Shown in pieces: positions 17,194 to 25,400 of a DNA stretch of 64,000 nt (the first letter of the stretch is position 1; the number at the start of each line of letters is the position of its first letter). The DNA is from Viridibacterium sp047600765. Lineage in GTDB: Bacteria; Pseudomonadota; Gammaproteobacteria; Burkholderiales; Rhodocyclaceae. Below the pieces are notes generated by a model, which saw nothing but the letters and a program-made list of their open reading frames with translations, was not told the DNA's origin and searched no databases. Location: positions 1,798,001-1,862,000 of the forward strand of contig JASGKF010000001.1 in NCBI GenBank assembly GCA_047600765.1, in the 5' to 3' direction. The position numbers and the translations under genes are program-made.

Positions 17194-18075
17194 ATGAAGC
17201 TGTACTACTACAAGGGCCACACGCCGAACTTCGGCGACGAGCTCAACACCTGGATGTGGCCGCGTCTGCTCCCCGACTTTTTCGACGGGCACGACAACGA
17301 GCTGTTCCTCGGCATCGGCTCCATCCTGTTCGACTTCCATCCGCCGGGCGCGCGCAAGATCGTCTTCGGCGCCGGCTATGGTGGCTACACGGCGCCGCCC
17401 AAGCTCGATGCGCGCTGGGACATGTACTTCGTGCGTGGCCCCATCACGGCACGTGCCATCGGCGTCGATGACGCGCTGGGCGTCGGCGATGCGGCCATTC
17501 TGCTGCGTTCGTGCGTATCGCAGCGGCCAGCGCAGCGCTACAAGGCCTCGTTCATGCCGCACTGGGAAAGCACCTTCGATGGCCGCTGGCAGGAGGTCTG
17601 CGCTGCAGCCGGCCTGCACTACATCGACCCCTGTGCCGACGTGGAGCAGGTACTCGACGAGATACAGGCATCCGGCGTGGTCGTCACCGAAGCCATGCAC
17701 GGCGCCATCGTCGCCGATGCACTGCGCGTGCCCTGGGTGCCGGCGCGGCCGATCCAGCGCCAGCATCGCCTCAAATGGCTGGACTGGGCGCTGGCCCTGC
17801 GCCTCGATCTGCATCCCCTGCCCCTGCAGCCCTCGACGGGACTGGAAGCTGCCATGAGCTGGTTTCCCGGCGGGCGCCTGACGGCCGCGCGCCTGCGTCG
17901 CCGTGCGCAGTTCCTCAAGCCTGCGGCGGCGGACTACTTCCACGACACGGCCGCGCGTTCGCTGCAGGAACTGGCTTCAGCACCCCCCAGCCTCAGCCGT
18001 GACGAGGTGATCAGCAACGCGCACCAGATCATGCTCGATCAGCTGGGCGTGCTGCAGTCGCGCGGAAGGCATTGA
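17194..18075 (+). CDS. Polysaccharide pyruvyl transferase family protein (ExoV/CsaB-like)
   Basis: A 293-residue member of the pyruvyl transferase family that adds ketal-linked pyruvate to sugars of exopolysaccharides. Matching segments are YYKGHTPNFGDELNTW at the N-terminus, LFLGIGSIL, and the C-terminal block TEAMHGAIVADALRVPW, which is characteristic of ExoV-type enzymes. It lies 10 bases after the preceding glycosyltransferase, preceded by gggag. Pyruvylation would give the polymer extra negative charge. The acceptor sugar is not predictable. Confidence 0.85.
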   Translation: MKLYYYKGHTPNFGDELNTWMWPRLLPDFFDGHDNELFLGIGSILFDFHPPGARKIVFGAGYGGYTAPPKLDARWDMYFVRGPITARAIGVDDALGVGDAAILLRSCVSQRPAQRYKASFMPHWESTFDGRWQEVCAAAGLHYIDPCADVEQVLDEIQASGVVVTEAMHGAIVADALRVPWVPARPIQRQHRLKWLDWALALRLDLHPLPLQPSTGLEAAMSWFPGGRLTAARLRRRAQFLKPAAADYFHDTAARSLQELASAPPSLSRDEVISNAHQIMLDQLGVLQSRGRH

Positions 18076-18077
18076 GC

Positions 18078-19547
18078 ATGACGACGCCCCGGCAGACGAC
18101 ACCCCGGCAAGATTCGCTCTCGCAACGCAGCCTGCGTGGCACGCTGTGGTCGCTCGCCGCACAGGGCGTGATGGCGCTGGCGGCCTTGCTGGTGTTCGCC
18201 ATGCTGGGGCGCATGGTCAGCCATGCCGAGCTGGGCGAATACATGCTGGCCCTGGTCGGCGTGGGCGCTGTGCAATGGCTGGCGCTCAATGCTTATCGCG
18301 AGCCGCTGATACAGGCGCCGGAGCTCGATGACGCGCCCTGCAGCAGCGTGTTCTGGTTCAGTGCAGGCGTGGCCAGCCTGCTGGCAGCGGCCCTGCTCGG
18401 CGCGGCGCTGTGGCTGGACTGGCGCAACGCCATGCCCGCTGCAGCGGCCTGCCTGCCCTGGCTGGCGCTCAAGCTGTTCTGCGACACGCTGGCTTCGGTG
18501 CCCATGGCGCGCTGCGCGCGCGCGATGCGCTTCCCGTTGCTGGCGCGCATCAACATGGCGGGCTCGGTGCTGTCATCACTGCTGGGCATCACCTTGCTGC
18601 AGGCCGGTCACGGCGTACTGGCCGTCGCGGCCGCACAAGGCGTGGCGAGCACGTGCAGCCTCGCCTTGCTGCTGGCTTGCGGCGGCTGGTGGCCAGCCCG
18701 CCACTTCGCGCGGCGCGAGCTGGCGCTGCTGCGCGCCTACTCGCCCCACGTCGTGCTGTGGCAGGGCGTCGAAGCGCTGAACCTGTATCTCGACCGCTTC
18801 CTCGTCGGCACGCGCATCGGTGCGCAGGCTCTTGGCGTGTATGGCTTCGGCCGGCGACTCAACGATATTGTCATCGAGGTGCTGGCCGGCGCTGTCGGCA
18901 ACGTGGCCCTGCCGACCTACGCCAGCCTGCAGAAGGATGCGACGGCGTTGAAGCGCGCCTATCTGCGCTCGATGCGCATCATGAGCTTCGTGGTCTTCCC
19001 GGTGATCGGGGTGCTGTTCGCCGTAGCCGACAAGCTGGTGCCCGCCGTGTTCGGGCCGGATTGGGTGTCGGCCGTGCCGATCTATCGCTGCTTCCTGCTG
19101 CTGGGCGTGATCCAGGTGATCGGCATCCTGCAAGCCGCGCTGATCCGCAGCCTGGGCTTCGCGAACCTGTGGGCGCGCTACCAGCTGCTGCAGGCCGCCG
19201 CCAACATTGCCGTGCTGTGGCTGGTCATTGACCACGGCATCTTTGCGCTGGCCGTCGGCGTCGTGCTGCGCACCAGCCTGATCTGGCTGCTGGCCGTGAA
19301 GACCTGCTGCCGCCTGCTGGAAATGTCGATGCCGGCCTATCTCGCCCTGTTCGCCCGACCCGTACTGGGCGCCGTACTCGCCGGCTTTGTTGCCGCAGCG
19401 GCCCTGCAACTGGCAGGCGGCGTGCTACCCGTCGTGGCCATCATCGCGGCCGTGCTCGCGGGCGCCATTGCATACCTGCTCGCCACGCTGCTGGGCATGC
19501 GCCCCGTGGCAGGCGACATATTCAACCTGATCACCCACCGCGCCTGA
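18078..19547 (+). CDS. Wzx-like oligosaccharide flippase (MOP family)
   Basis: A polytopic protein (489 residues, about 12-14 hydrophobic helices) of the polysaccharide transporter/MOP superfamily. It begins with a short polar tail, then LRGTLWSLAAQGVMALAAL, typical of flippases. It would move lipid-linked repeat units to the periplasmic side for the polymerase. A TTG at 18072 is in frame, but the ATG at 18078 has the better spacing to ggaagg. Tight packing with the pyruvyl transferase indicates the same operon. Its presence argues for a Wzx/Wzy mechanism rather than ABC export. Confidence 0.85.
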   Translation: MTTPRQTTPRQDSLSQRSLRGTLWSLAAQGVMALAALLVFAMLGRMVSHAELGEYMLALVGVGAVQWLALNAYREPLIQAPELDDAPCSSVFWFSAGVASLLAAALLGAALWLDWRNAMPAAAACLPWLALKLFCDTLASVPMARCARAMRFPLLARINMAGSVLSSLLGITLLQAGHGVLAVAAAQGVASTCSLALLLACGGWWPARHFARRELALLRAYSPHVVLWQGVEALNLYLDRFLVGTRIGAQALGVYGFGRRLNDIVIEVLAGAVGNVALPTYASLQKDATALKRAYLRSMRIMSFVVFPVIGVLFAVADKLVPAVFGPDWVSAVPIYRCFLLLGVIQVIGILQAALIRSLGFANLWARYQLLQAAANIAVLWLVIDHGIFALAVGVVLRTSLIWLLAVKTCCRLLEMSMPAYLALFARPVLGAVLAGFVAAAALQLAGGVLPVVAIIAAVLAGAIAYLLATLLGMRPVAGDIFNLITHRA

Positions 19548-19559
19548 AAGGAGACTGAC

Positions 19560-20420
19560 ATGGACATCTCGGTCGTTGTCTGCACGAAAAACCGGCCCAC
19601 AGATTTGTGCCGCTGCCTGCACGCGATCTTCGATATCGAGTTCGACGGCGAATGGGAAATCATCGTCGTCGACAATGGCTCGGCCGACGAAACCGCTGAC
19701 CTGCTCTACACCTTGAGCCCGCTCTCGCCCGTACCGTTCCGCGTGCTGTTCGAAACACAGCCGGGCAACAGCGCCGGCCGCAATGCGGCGATTCCGCTAG
19801 CGGCAGGCGAGCTGCTGTTCTTCACCGATGACGACTGCCTCGTCGAGCCCGAAGTACTGCAGGAAATGTGGCAGATCTTCCGCGACGAACGCATGGGCTT
19901 TGCCGGCGGCCGCATCCGCCTGTTCAATCCCCAGGACTACCCCGTAGGCATCATGGAAGTAGCCGAGCACATCGACATCCCGCCGGGCACGCTGGTGTAC
20001 CCGGGCCTCGTGCAAGGTTCCAACATGGCTTTCCGCCGCAAGCTGCTGGTCGATCTGGGCGGCTTCGATCCGGAGTTCGGTGCAGGGGCGAGCTTCGCCG
20101 GCGAAGAGCTGGAGCTCGCCACACGCGCCAGCATGCAGGGGTGGCACGGTGGCTATTTCCCGGGCCCGACCGTGGCCCACAACCATGGCCGTAAACGTGC
20201 GAGCGCCCTTCGTTCAGAAATGCAGTACGACATCGGCATCGGTGCGTACTACAGCAAGTTCCTGCTCGACGCCACCACGCGCAAACGCTGCGCACTGGTC
20301 TGGGCCCGCCGCAGTGTCAAGCAGCTATTCCGTCACCCGCGCGGTCTGCCACGTCAGGTGGCTGGGGCGGTGCGCTATCTGCGACTGCACAACGGAGAGC
20401 AGGAGGCGCCGCACTCCTGA
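19560..20420 (+). CDS. Glycosyltransferase, GT2 family (last gene of eps locus)
   Basis: A 286-residue GT-A enzyme. It has DISVVVCTKNRPTDL, VVDNGSADET, QPGNSAGRNAA, FFTDDDCLV (D-x-D type) and GAGASFAGEELELA (catalytic base region). The gene is preceded by aaaggag and lies 12 bases after the flippase. It appears to be the last gene of the plus-strand eps unit, since the next genes are on the other strand. Donor and acceptor sugars are unknown. Confidence 0.83.
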   Translation: MDISVVVCTKNRPTDLCRCLHAIFDIEFDGEWEIIVVDNGSADETADLLYTLSPLSPVPFRVLFETQPGNSAGRNAAIPLAAGELLFFTDDDCLVEPEVLQEMWQIFRDERMGFAGGRIRLFNPQDYPVGIMEVAEHIDIPPGTLVYPGLVQGSNMAFRRKLLVDLGGFDPEFGAGASFAGEELELATRASMQGWHGGYFPGPTVAHNHGRKRASALRSEMQYDIGIGAYYSKFLLDATTRKRCALVWARRSVKQLFRHPRGLPRQVAGAVRYLRLHNGEQEAPHS

Positions 20421-20475
20421 TCAGCAACGCTTGATACCAGGAGCAGTGACACGTCTTCGCAGAGCCCGGAATCCA

Positions 20476-20832
20476 TCATCTGATATCCGTGGACATCGTG
20501 CATTCCGGATGTATGCCGCTAACCACGCCGTACTCGCAGGTCTCGTCGAGTCTGTCGCGGTACACGTTGACCAGGCACGGTCTGCTCGTACACTTGTCCC
20601 GCTTCAGAAGCCAGCGACTCTGCTCCTTGCGCAACGCCGCTTTCGAGCTGCCCAGATCGGCTGACAGCATCCCGGCGTAGTTCCGGGCAAGCGCTTCATC
20701 CAGGCGACCGAGCAGCGCGTCGCTGCAAACGGCTTTCTCAGCAAAGGACGAAGCTTTGCCGCAGTTGAACGAAGCCGCGGTGACTGTCTGTGAGAACAGC
20801 ACCAGCAACGCGATGCAAACCTTTGTCCTCAT
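20476..20832 (-). CDS. Small secreted LprI-like (DUF1311) protein
   Basis: A 118-residue protein with a signal peptide ending around TVTAA, followed by the LprI/DUF1311 pattern: SFNCGKASSFAEKAVCSD, then a Leu/Asp helix pair (LLGRLDEALARNY), then KEQSRWLLKRDKC. Conserved cysteines are present. Proteins of this family are periplasmic; some inhibit lysozyme. The ATG at 20832 forms an ATGA overlap with the upstream paralogue, so it is preferred over the ATG at 20847. The pair probably forms a two-gene operon facing the eps locus. The specific target is unknown. Confidence 0.75.
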   Translation of the reverse strand: MRTKVCIALLVLFSQTVTAASFNCGKASSFAEKAVCSDALLGRLDEALARNYAGMLSADLGSSKAALRKEQSRWLLKRDKCTSRPCLVNVYRDRLDETCEYGVVSGIHPECTMSTDIR

Positions 20833-21227
20833 TTTCTGACCTGCCATTGCTTCAACTGCTGGGTCCGATTAATCGTCACTTCTTCCAGACAACTGTAGAA
20901 CTCTCCTTGCCAGATCGAGCCACCCTCTGAATCCCGGACAGCCTTGCGACACTGCGGATCGCGTTTCTTCAACCAGGCTCGTTGTGCCTTGCGAAGCTGG
21001 AGCTGCTGCTCCGGTGCAAGCCTTGCCATGAGGCTTCCGTACTCCTGGTTCAAGGCCTGGTCTGCCTGCTTGTAGTCCCGCACTGCGCAGGCATTCATTT
21101 CCTGTTGATTGCCCGAATAGTTGCACTCGAACTCGTCCGCCGCCAGTGCATTGCAAGCCAGCAGCAAGACCGAAACGGGTGTCATGACTCGCACAATCAC
21201 TTTATTTAGAACAGTCAGTCTAGCCAT
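20829..21227 (-). CDS. Small secreted LprI-like (DUF1311) protein, paralogue
   Basis: A 132-residue protein with an N-terminal hydrophobic signal segment (to about residue 29, ending NALAA), then FECNYSGNQQEMNACAVRDY and KAQRAWLKKRDPQCRKAV, the DUF1311/LprI signature with paired cysteines. It is the first gene of a two-gene minus-strand unit, with its stop coupled to the downstream paralogue. The pair looks like a tandem duplication that has diverged. A role in the envelope is likely, but no ligand can be inferred. Confidence 0.75.
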   Translation of the reverse strand: MARLTVLNKVIVRVMTPVSVLLLACNALAADEFECNYSGNQQEMNACAVRDYKQADQALNQEYGSLMARLAPEQQLQLRKAQRAWLKKRDPQCRKAVRDSEGGSIWQGEFYSCLEEVTINRTQQLKQWQVRK

Positions 21228-21420
21228 TCTGAAACATCAACCTTTCGATGGTACGGATAGCTGCAAGCAGCTTCTCTCCCGCTGATGAGTTCGCGGAATG
21301 CACCCCTTCTGGAGGGGAGGAACTACGAGTTGCCACAGCCTATTCAATCCGGAGAACAGCATCGTAGCTTGTGCCACGTCCGACATCGCCGGAATCGTGA
21401 TCAAGACTGACAGCAGATCG

Positions 21421-23040
21421 TTATCCTGATGCGTACAGCGCCTGCCTCCACCCCCACCACCCCGCTTCCTCGAACACCGAGTACCCCGACAGATCCGCAT
21501 GCGCAAAGCGGATGCGTCCATCGGCATTGCGCAGGGCCTGCAGGCCGGCGTTGCTGAGGAAACCGGGCGTGGGGCTGGCCATGGCGTGGGCATGCAGGTG
21601 GATGTGCACCTGTTCAACGAGCGGCCAGAAAGCCTTGCCGTAGACGGCAACGAGATCTTGCGCTGCGCGGGCGAGCGCTTCTGCATCGCTGACCTGCTGC
21701 ATCCACAATCGCCCGGCCTGCGGTGTCATGTCAGCCAGCGCGCGGTAGCTTGTGAAGACCGTGCGCTCGGGCTTGGCGACGCGAATGAGCTGGTGCGTGG
21801 CGACGACGTAGCCGAGCGCGGGGCTGTCGCGCAGGACGTTGTCCCAGGCCAGCGGCACCTCGCCTTTCTCGTCGGGGAAGCGACGCAGCAGGAAGTTGGC
21901 GACCAGCCAGGGTGCCTGGTGCGGCAGGTGTTCGCGGCGGAAGCCGAGATCGGCGATGCCTTCGACGACGTGCAGGGCGACGTGCAGTGGCATGGCGCAG
22001 ATGACGCGTCGCGCCTTGATTTGCAGAAAGCGTGGCGCACCGCCAGCCCCTTGCTGCATGACCAGCACGTCGACGCGCTTGCCGCGATCGGCCACGCGCA
22101 GGGCGGAGCCTGCGAGGCGGCGTGGCCGCGTGGTGTCAGCTGAAGCGTCGGTGGCGAATGGCACTTGCCGTAGCAGGCCTTGCGCAAGGCTGTTGAGGCC
22201 GTCTGGCCAGGTCAGCACGCTGCCAGCTTCGGCGTTGGCGGCGTGGCCGTCACGGCTGGCGAAGTAGTGCAGGCCGGCCCAGGCTGAAATGGCGCTGCTG
22301 TCGGCGCCAAATTCGTCGCGGCAGATGTAGTCGGCGTACCAGTGCAGGCGCGCATCGCTGAACTGTTCGCGTTGCAGCCAGGCACGGAAGCTGAGCGTGT
22401 CGAGCGCGCGCCACTGCGGATCGTTCGACGACAGTGCAATGGGGGACGCGAAGGCACGGCGGCCATCGCGGCCGTGTGCGTCACGCAGTGTGGCGATGGT
22501 GGCGAGAAAGCGCTGCTGATCGGGCGTGTCGTGCGGCAACAGCTCTTCGTGCCAGCGCTCGCCTTCGCGCAGGCGTTCGTGCAAGGGATGCACGAGGATG
22601 GATTCGTCGTACTCGGGCGCGGCCGCGCGCGGATCGCCGCGCAGGATGCCCAGCGCGGCGAGCATTTCGCGCACGTGGACAGAATCTGGCGAGGGCAGCG
22701 GCAGGTAGTGTGCGGCGGTGGGACAGGGTACGCCGCCAAGCTGCTCACCTGCGGTGTTGCCGCCAGCGACGGGGCCGTCGAGCAGGATGAAGTTCTTGTA
22801 GCCCTCGCGTGCGAGCTTCCATGCGGCACTGATACCGGCGGCACCGCTACCGAGGATGGCGACGTCGCACTCCAGTGTTTCGGTGGGCGCGGGCAGCTGG
22901 CGCATGTCGCGTGCGGCGTGGCCTTGCTGCATGCCGGGGCGGAAGACGGTGACAGGCGGACGGCTGTCGCGCCAATGGCACCCACTCAGGCCACCGGCAG
23001 AGAGGACACCCAGGGCGGCGAGGAAATCGCGACGTTGCAT
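21421..23040 (-). CDS. Tat-exported FAD-dependent amine-oxidase-like protein
   Basis: A 539-residue flavoprotein. The N-terminus QRRDFLAALGVLSAGGLSGC combines a twin-arginine motif with a lipobox-like LSGC, so it may be a Tat-exported lipoprotein. VAILGSGAAGISAAWKL is the FAD-binding G-x-G-x-x-G motif. The rest resembles flavin amine oxidases and protoporphyrinogen-oxidase-like proteins. It lies downstream of and parallel to a membrane spermidine-synthase homologue, which suggests an amine or polyamine-like substrate. That substrate is inferred from context only. The intergenic space upstream (23041-23282) contains an inverted-repeat element, so it may have its own promoter. Confidence 0.75.
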   Translation of the reverse strand: MQRRDFLAALGVLSAGGLSGCHWRDSRPPVTVFRPGMQQGHAARDMRQLPAPTETLECDVAILGSGAAGISAAWKLAREGYKNFILLDGPVAGGNTAGEQLGGVPCPTAAHYLPLPSPDSVHVREMLAALGILRGDPRAAAPEYDESILVHPLHERLREGERWHEELLPHDTPDQQRFLATIATLRDAHGRDGRRAFASPIALSSNDPQWRALDTLSFRAWLQREQFSDARLHWYADYICRDEFGADSSAISAWAGLHYFASRDGHAANAEAGSVLTWPDGLNSLAQGLLRQVPFATDASADTTRPRRLAGSALRVADRGKRVDVLVMQQGAGGAPRFLQIKARRVICAMPLHVALHVVEGIADLGFRREHLPHQAPWLVANFLLRRFPDEKGEVPLAWDNVLRDSPALGYVVATHQLIRVAKPERTVFTSYRALADMTPQAGRLWMQQVSDAEALARAAQDLVAVYGKAFWPLVEQVHIHLHAHAMASPTPGFLSNAGLQALRNADGRIRFAHADLSGYSVFEEAGWWGWRQALYASG

Positions 23041-23077
23041 GGTTCAGGGCCTGACGAACAAGGCCGTCGCAATAATT

Positions 23078-23256
23078 CCGTCATTCCCGCGTAGTGGGGT
23101 AAGCAGGCATTTCGACGCAGGTCGAAAGCTCGCAAGGCGGGAATCCACAGGCTCGCCGCAGGCGAGTAGCACTTCCTCCGCACGCACACGAAACAGTAAA
23201 AGCCGCTTTTGCTGACGCAAAAGCCCTGTGGATTCCCGCGTTCGCGGGAATGACGG
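23078..23256. repeat. Nested inverted-repeat (REP-like) element
   Basis: The outer arms are exact 14-base inverted repeats, ccgtcattcccgcg at 23078-23091 and its complement at 23243-23256. Inside lie exact 15-base arms at 23137-23151 and 23225-23239 (gcgggaatccacagg). A smaller hairpin, tcgacgcaggtcga, lies near 23112-23126. The ccgtcattcccgcg motif is known as a dispersed repeat in many proteobacteria. Between the two convergently packed genes it could form a strong secondary structure. I see no open reading frame in it. Confidence 0.75.
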
Positions 23257-23282
23257 GCCTGAGGGTGGGCGCAGCGATACCC

Positions 23283-24797
23283 TCATCGTTGAAAGCGCGA
23301 CCAATCCTGCTCGAAATAACGCACGAGAGCCTGATCGTTGAGGCGGTTGGGCTCGACCTTGGGCACCTGCAGGTCGGCCGGGAAGCTGAACATGGCGCGC
23401 GTGCTGTCGGCGTCGAGAAACTTTGTCGCGACGCTGTAATGCGTCGGTACTTCGAAACGCTTGTGGGGCGCAGCGAGCACGTAGCCCCATTCGCCGAACG
23501 AGGGCACGTGGGCGTGATAGGGCCAGATGTTGAAGCCAGCGGCCTTGAGTGTTTCGGCCACGCACCAGTAGGCATGCGGTGCATACCAGGGCGACGTCGA
23601 CTGCACGACGACGTAGCCATTCGCGGCGAGGTGCTGCGCGACGAGGCGGTACATGGGCACCGAGTAGAGCTTGCCGAGTGCGTAGTTTGAGGGGTCGGGC
23701 AGGTCGATGACGACGAGGTCGAAACTGTCGCGCGATTGCTCCAGCCACTGCGCGGCATCAGCGTTGATGATCTGCACGCGCTTGTCGTTTAGCGCGTTGT
23801 GGTTGAGTGCGGTGAGGTTGGCGGCGCTGGAGAACAGCTGGGTCATCTGCGGGTCGAGGTCGACGAGGATGACCTTCTCGAGCTGCGGGTACTTGAGCAG
23901 CTCGCGCACGGCGAGACCGTCGCCGCCACCCAGCACCAGCGCCGTGCGCGCAGCGGGCAGGTTCTGCATGGCCGGATGCACGAGGGCTTCGTGGTAACGG
24001 TGCTCGTCGAGCGACGAGAACTGCAGGTTGCCGTTGAGGTGGAGGCGCAACTCGTCCTTCCACTGGGTGATGACGAGGCGCTGGTAGGGCGTGCTGAGCG
24101 CATGCACGATGCGGTCGCCGAACAGGCCTTGCTCGGCCCATTGCGTCATGCGGCCTGCCCCCGCAAAACCCGCCAGCAGTACGGCCAGCACGACAAGGCC
24201 ACGTGCCATCAGGCCCGTCGGCGAGCGCACTTCGTCACGCAGGCAGCGCGCTGTGACGAGGGCGATGACGACGTTGGCAATGCCGAACAGCAGGGCCGAG
24301 CGCGCGAGGCCCAGCTTGGGCGCCATGAGCAGCGGGAACAGCAGGGACACCGCCAGTGCGCCAAGGTAGTCGAAGGTCAGCACGCGACTGACCATGTCAC
24401 GGAACTCGGCCCGGCGCGCATTGAAGATGCGCATCACCAGCGGTATCTCCATGCCCACGAGGGTGCCGATGATGATCACCAGCGCGTACAGCACGGTGCG
24501 GAAAGGCGCGGCCAGCCAGGCGAAGACGATGAACAGCAGCAGCGCTGACAGGCCACCGATGAGGCCGACGAGCAGTTCGATCTCGACGAAGCGCGTGACC
24601 GTGTCTTCGTCGCGCACGTACTTCGAGAGGTGCGAGCCTATGCCCATCGCGAACAGGTAGGCGCCGATGATGGAGGAGTACTGCAGCACCGAGTCGCCGA
24701 GCAGGTAGCTCGACAAGGCCCCGGCGATCAGCTCGTAGGCGAGGCCGCAGGAGGCGACGATGAAGACGGAGAGGATGAGGATGCGGTCGACGAACAT
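23283..24797 (-). CDS. Membrane spermidine/spermine synthase-like protein (SpeE family)
   Basis: A 504-residue fusion: about seven transmembrane helices in residues 5-215, then a SpeE-like aminopropyltransferase domain. The domain shows VLGGGDGLAVRELL (dcAdoMet-binding G-G-G-D-G) and VIDLPDPSNYALGKLYS (conserved D-x-x-D-P block). SpeE homologues with added membrane helices occur in many bacteria and their product is not certain. The divergent operon encodes SpeD, which would supply decarboxylated AdoMet if it is a true decarboxylase. A 167-base divergent promoter region separates it from the DUF350 gene. The membrane domain suggests activity at or across the inner membrane. Confidence 0.82.
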   Translation of the reverse strand: MFVDRILILSVFIVASCGLAYELIAGALSSYLLGDSVLQYSSIIGAYLFAMGIGSHLSKYVRDEDTVTRFVEIELLVGLIGGLSALLLFIVFAWLAAPFRTVLYALVIIIGTLVGMEIPLVMRIFNARRAEFRDMVSRVLTFDYLGALAVSLLFPLLMAPKLGLARSALLFGIANVVIALVTARCLRDEVRSPTGLMARGLVVLAVLLAGFAGAGRMTQWAEQGLFGDRIVHALSTPYQRLVITQWKDELRLHLNGNLQFSSLDEHRYHEALVHPAMQNLPAARTALVLGGGDGLAVRELLKYPQLEKVILVDLDPQMTQLFSSAANLTALNHNALNDKRVQIINADAAQWLEQSRDSFDLVVIDLPDPSNYALGKLYSVPMYRLVAQHLAANGYVVVQSTSPWYAPHAYWCVAETLKAAGFNIWPYHAHVPSFGEWGYVLAAPHKRFEVPTHYSVATKFLDADSTRAMFSFPADLQVPKVEPNRLNDQALVRYFEQDWSRFQR

Positions 24798-24964
24798 GGG
24801 CGGCCGGTTGGCTGAAGTCGGGCAAGCTTACGGGATTGTGGGCGGGCTTGCCCGATGGTCGGCATGCTACGGGGCTGCGCTGCGCTTGCCCCTGACATGC
24901 CCGCTTGCTAGTCTCGTGACCTCTGGCGCCCTGACGCCGGACTGATCCGGAGGCGGTCGAGACA

Positions 24965-25357
24965 ATGCAGATTCAAGCCATCTACAACTACTTCATCTAC
25001 CTGCTGGCAGGGCTGACCATGGTGGGCGTGTTCGTCACGGTCTACCAGCGCGTCACGCCGTTCTGCGAGCTGGCGCTGATCCGCAAGGGCTGTGTGTCGG
25101 CCGCACTGTCGCTGGCGGGCGCCACCATCGGCTTCTCGCTGACCGTGGCGTCGAGCATCCTGCATGCCGACAGCTTCATCATGTTCGTCACCTGGGGCAG
25201 CCTCGCCGCGCTGGTGCAGCTGGTAGCTTACGCCGCGCTGTCGCGCGTCATACCCAACATGAATGCCGAGCTCGAAGACAACAACGTCGCGATGGGCGCG
25301 CTGATGGGCCTGGTCTCCATCGTGGTGGGCATCATCAACGCCGCCTGCCTGTCCTGA
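24965..25357 (+). CDS. DUF350 small membrane protein
   Basis: A 130-residue protein with four predicted membrane helices and the DUF350 (YjfL-like) pattern, including LAGATIGFSLTVASSI and a C-terminal LMGLVSIVVGIINAACL. It is the first gene of the plus-strand DUF350/SPFH/DUF4178/SpeD operon. Ribosome site gaggcgg precedes the ATG. DUF350 proteins recur with DUF4178 and SpeE/SpeD homologues, but no biochemical role is established that I know of. Confidence 0.82.
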   Translation: MQIQAIYNYFIYLLAGLTMVGVFVTVYQRVTPFCELALIRKGCVSAALSLAGATIGFSLTVASSILHADSFIMFVTWGSLAALVQLVAYAALSRVIPNMNAELEDNNVAMGALMGLVSIVVGIINAACLS

Positions 25358-25400
25358 TCCCGTACTTTTCCTCGCTGTCGACCGCACAAGGAGCCATGCC

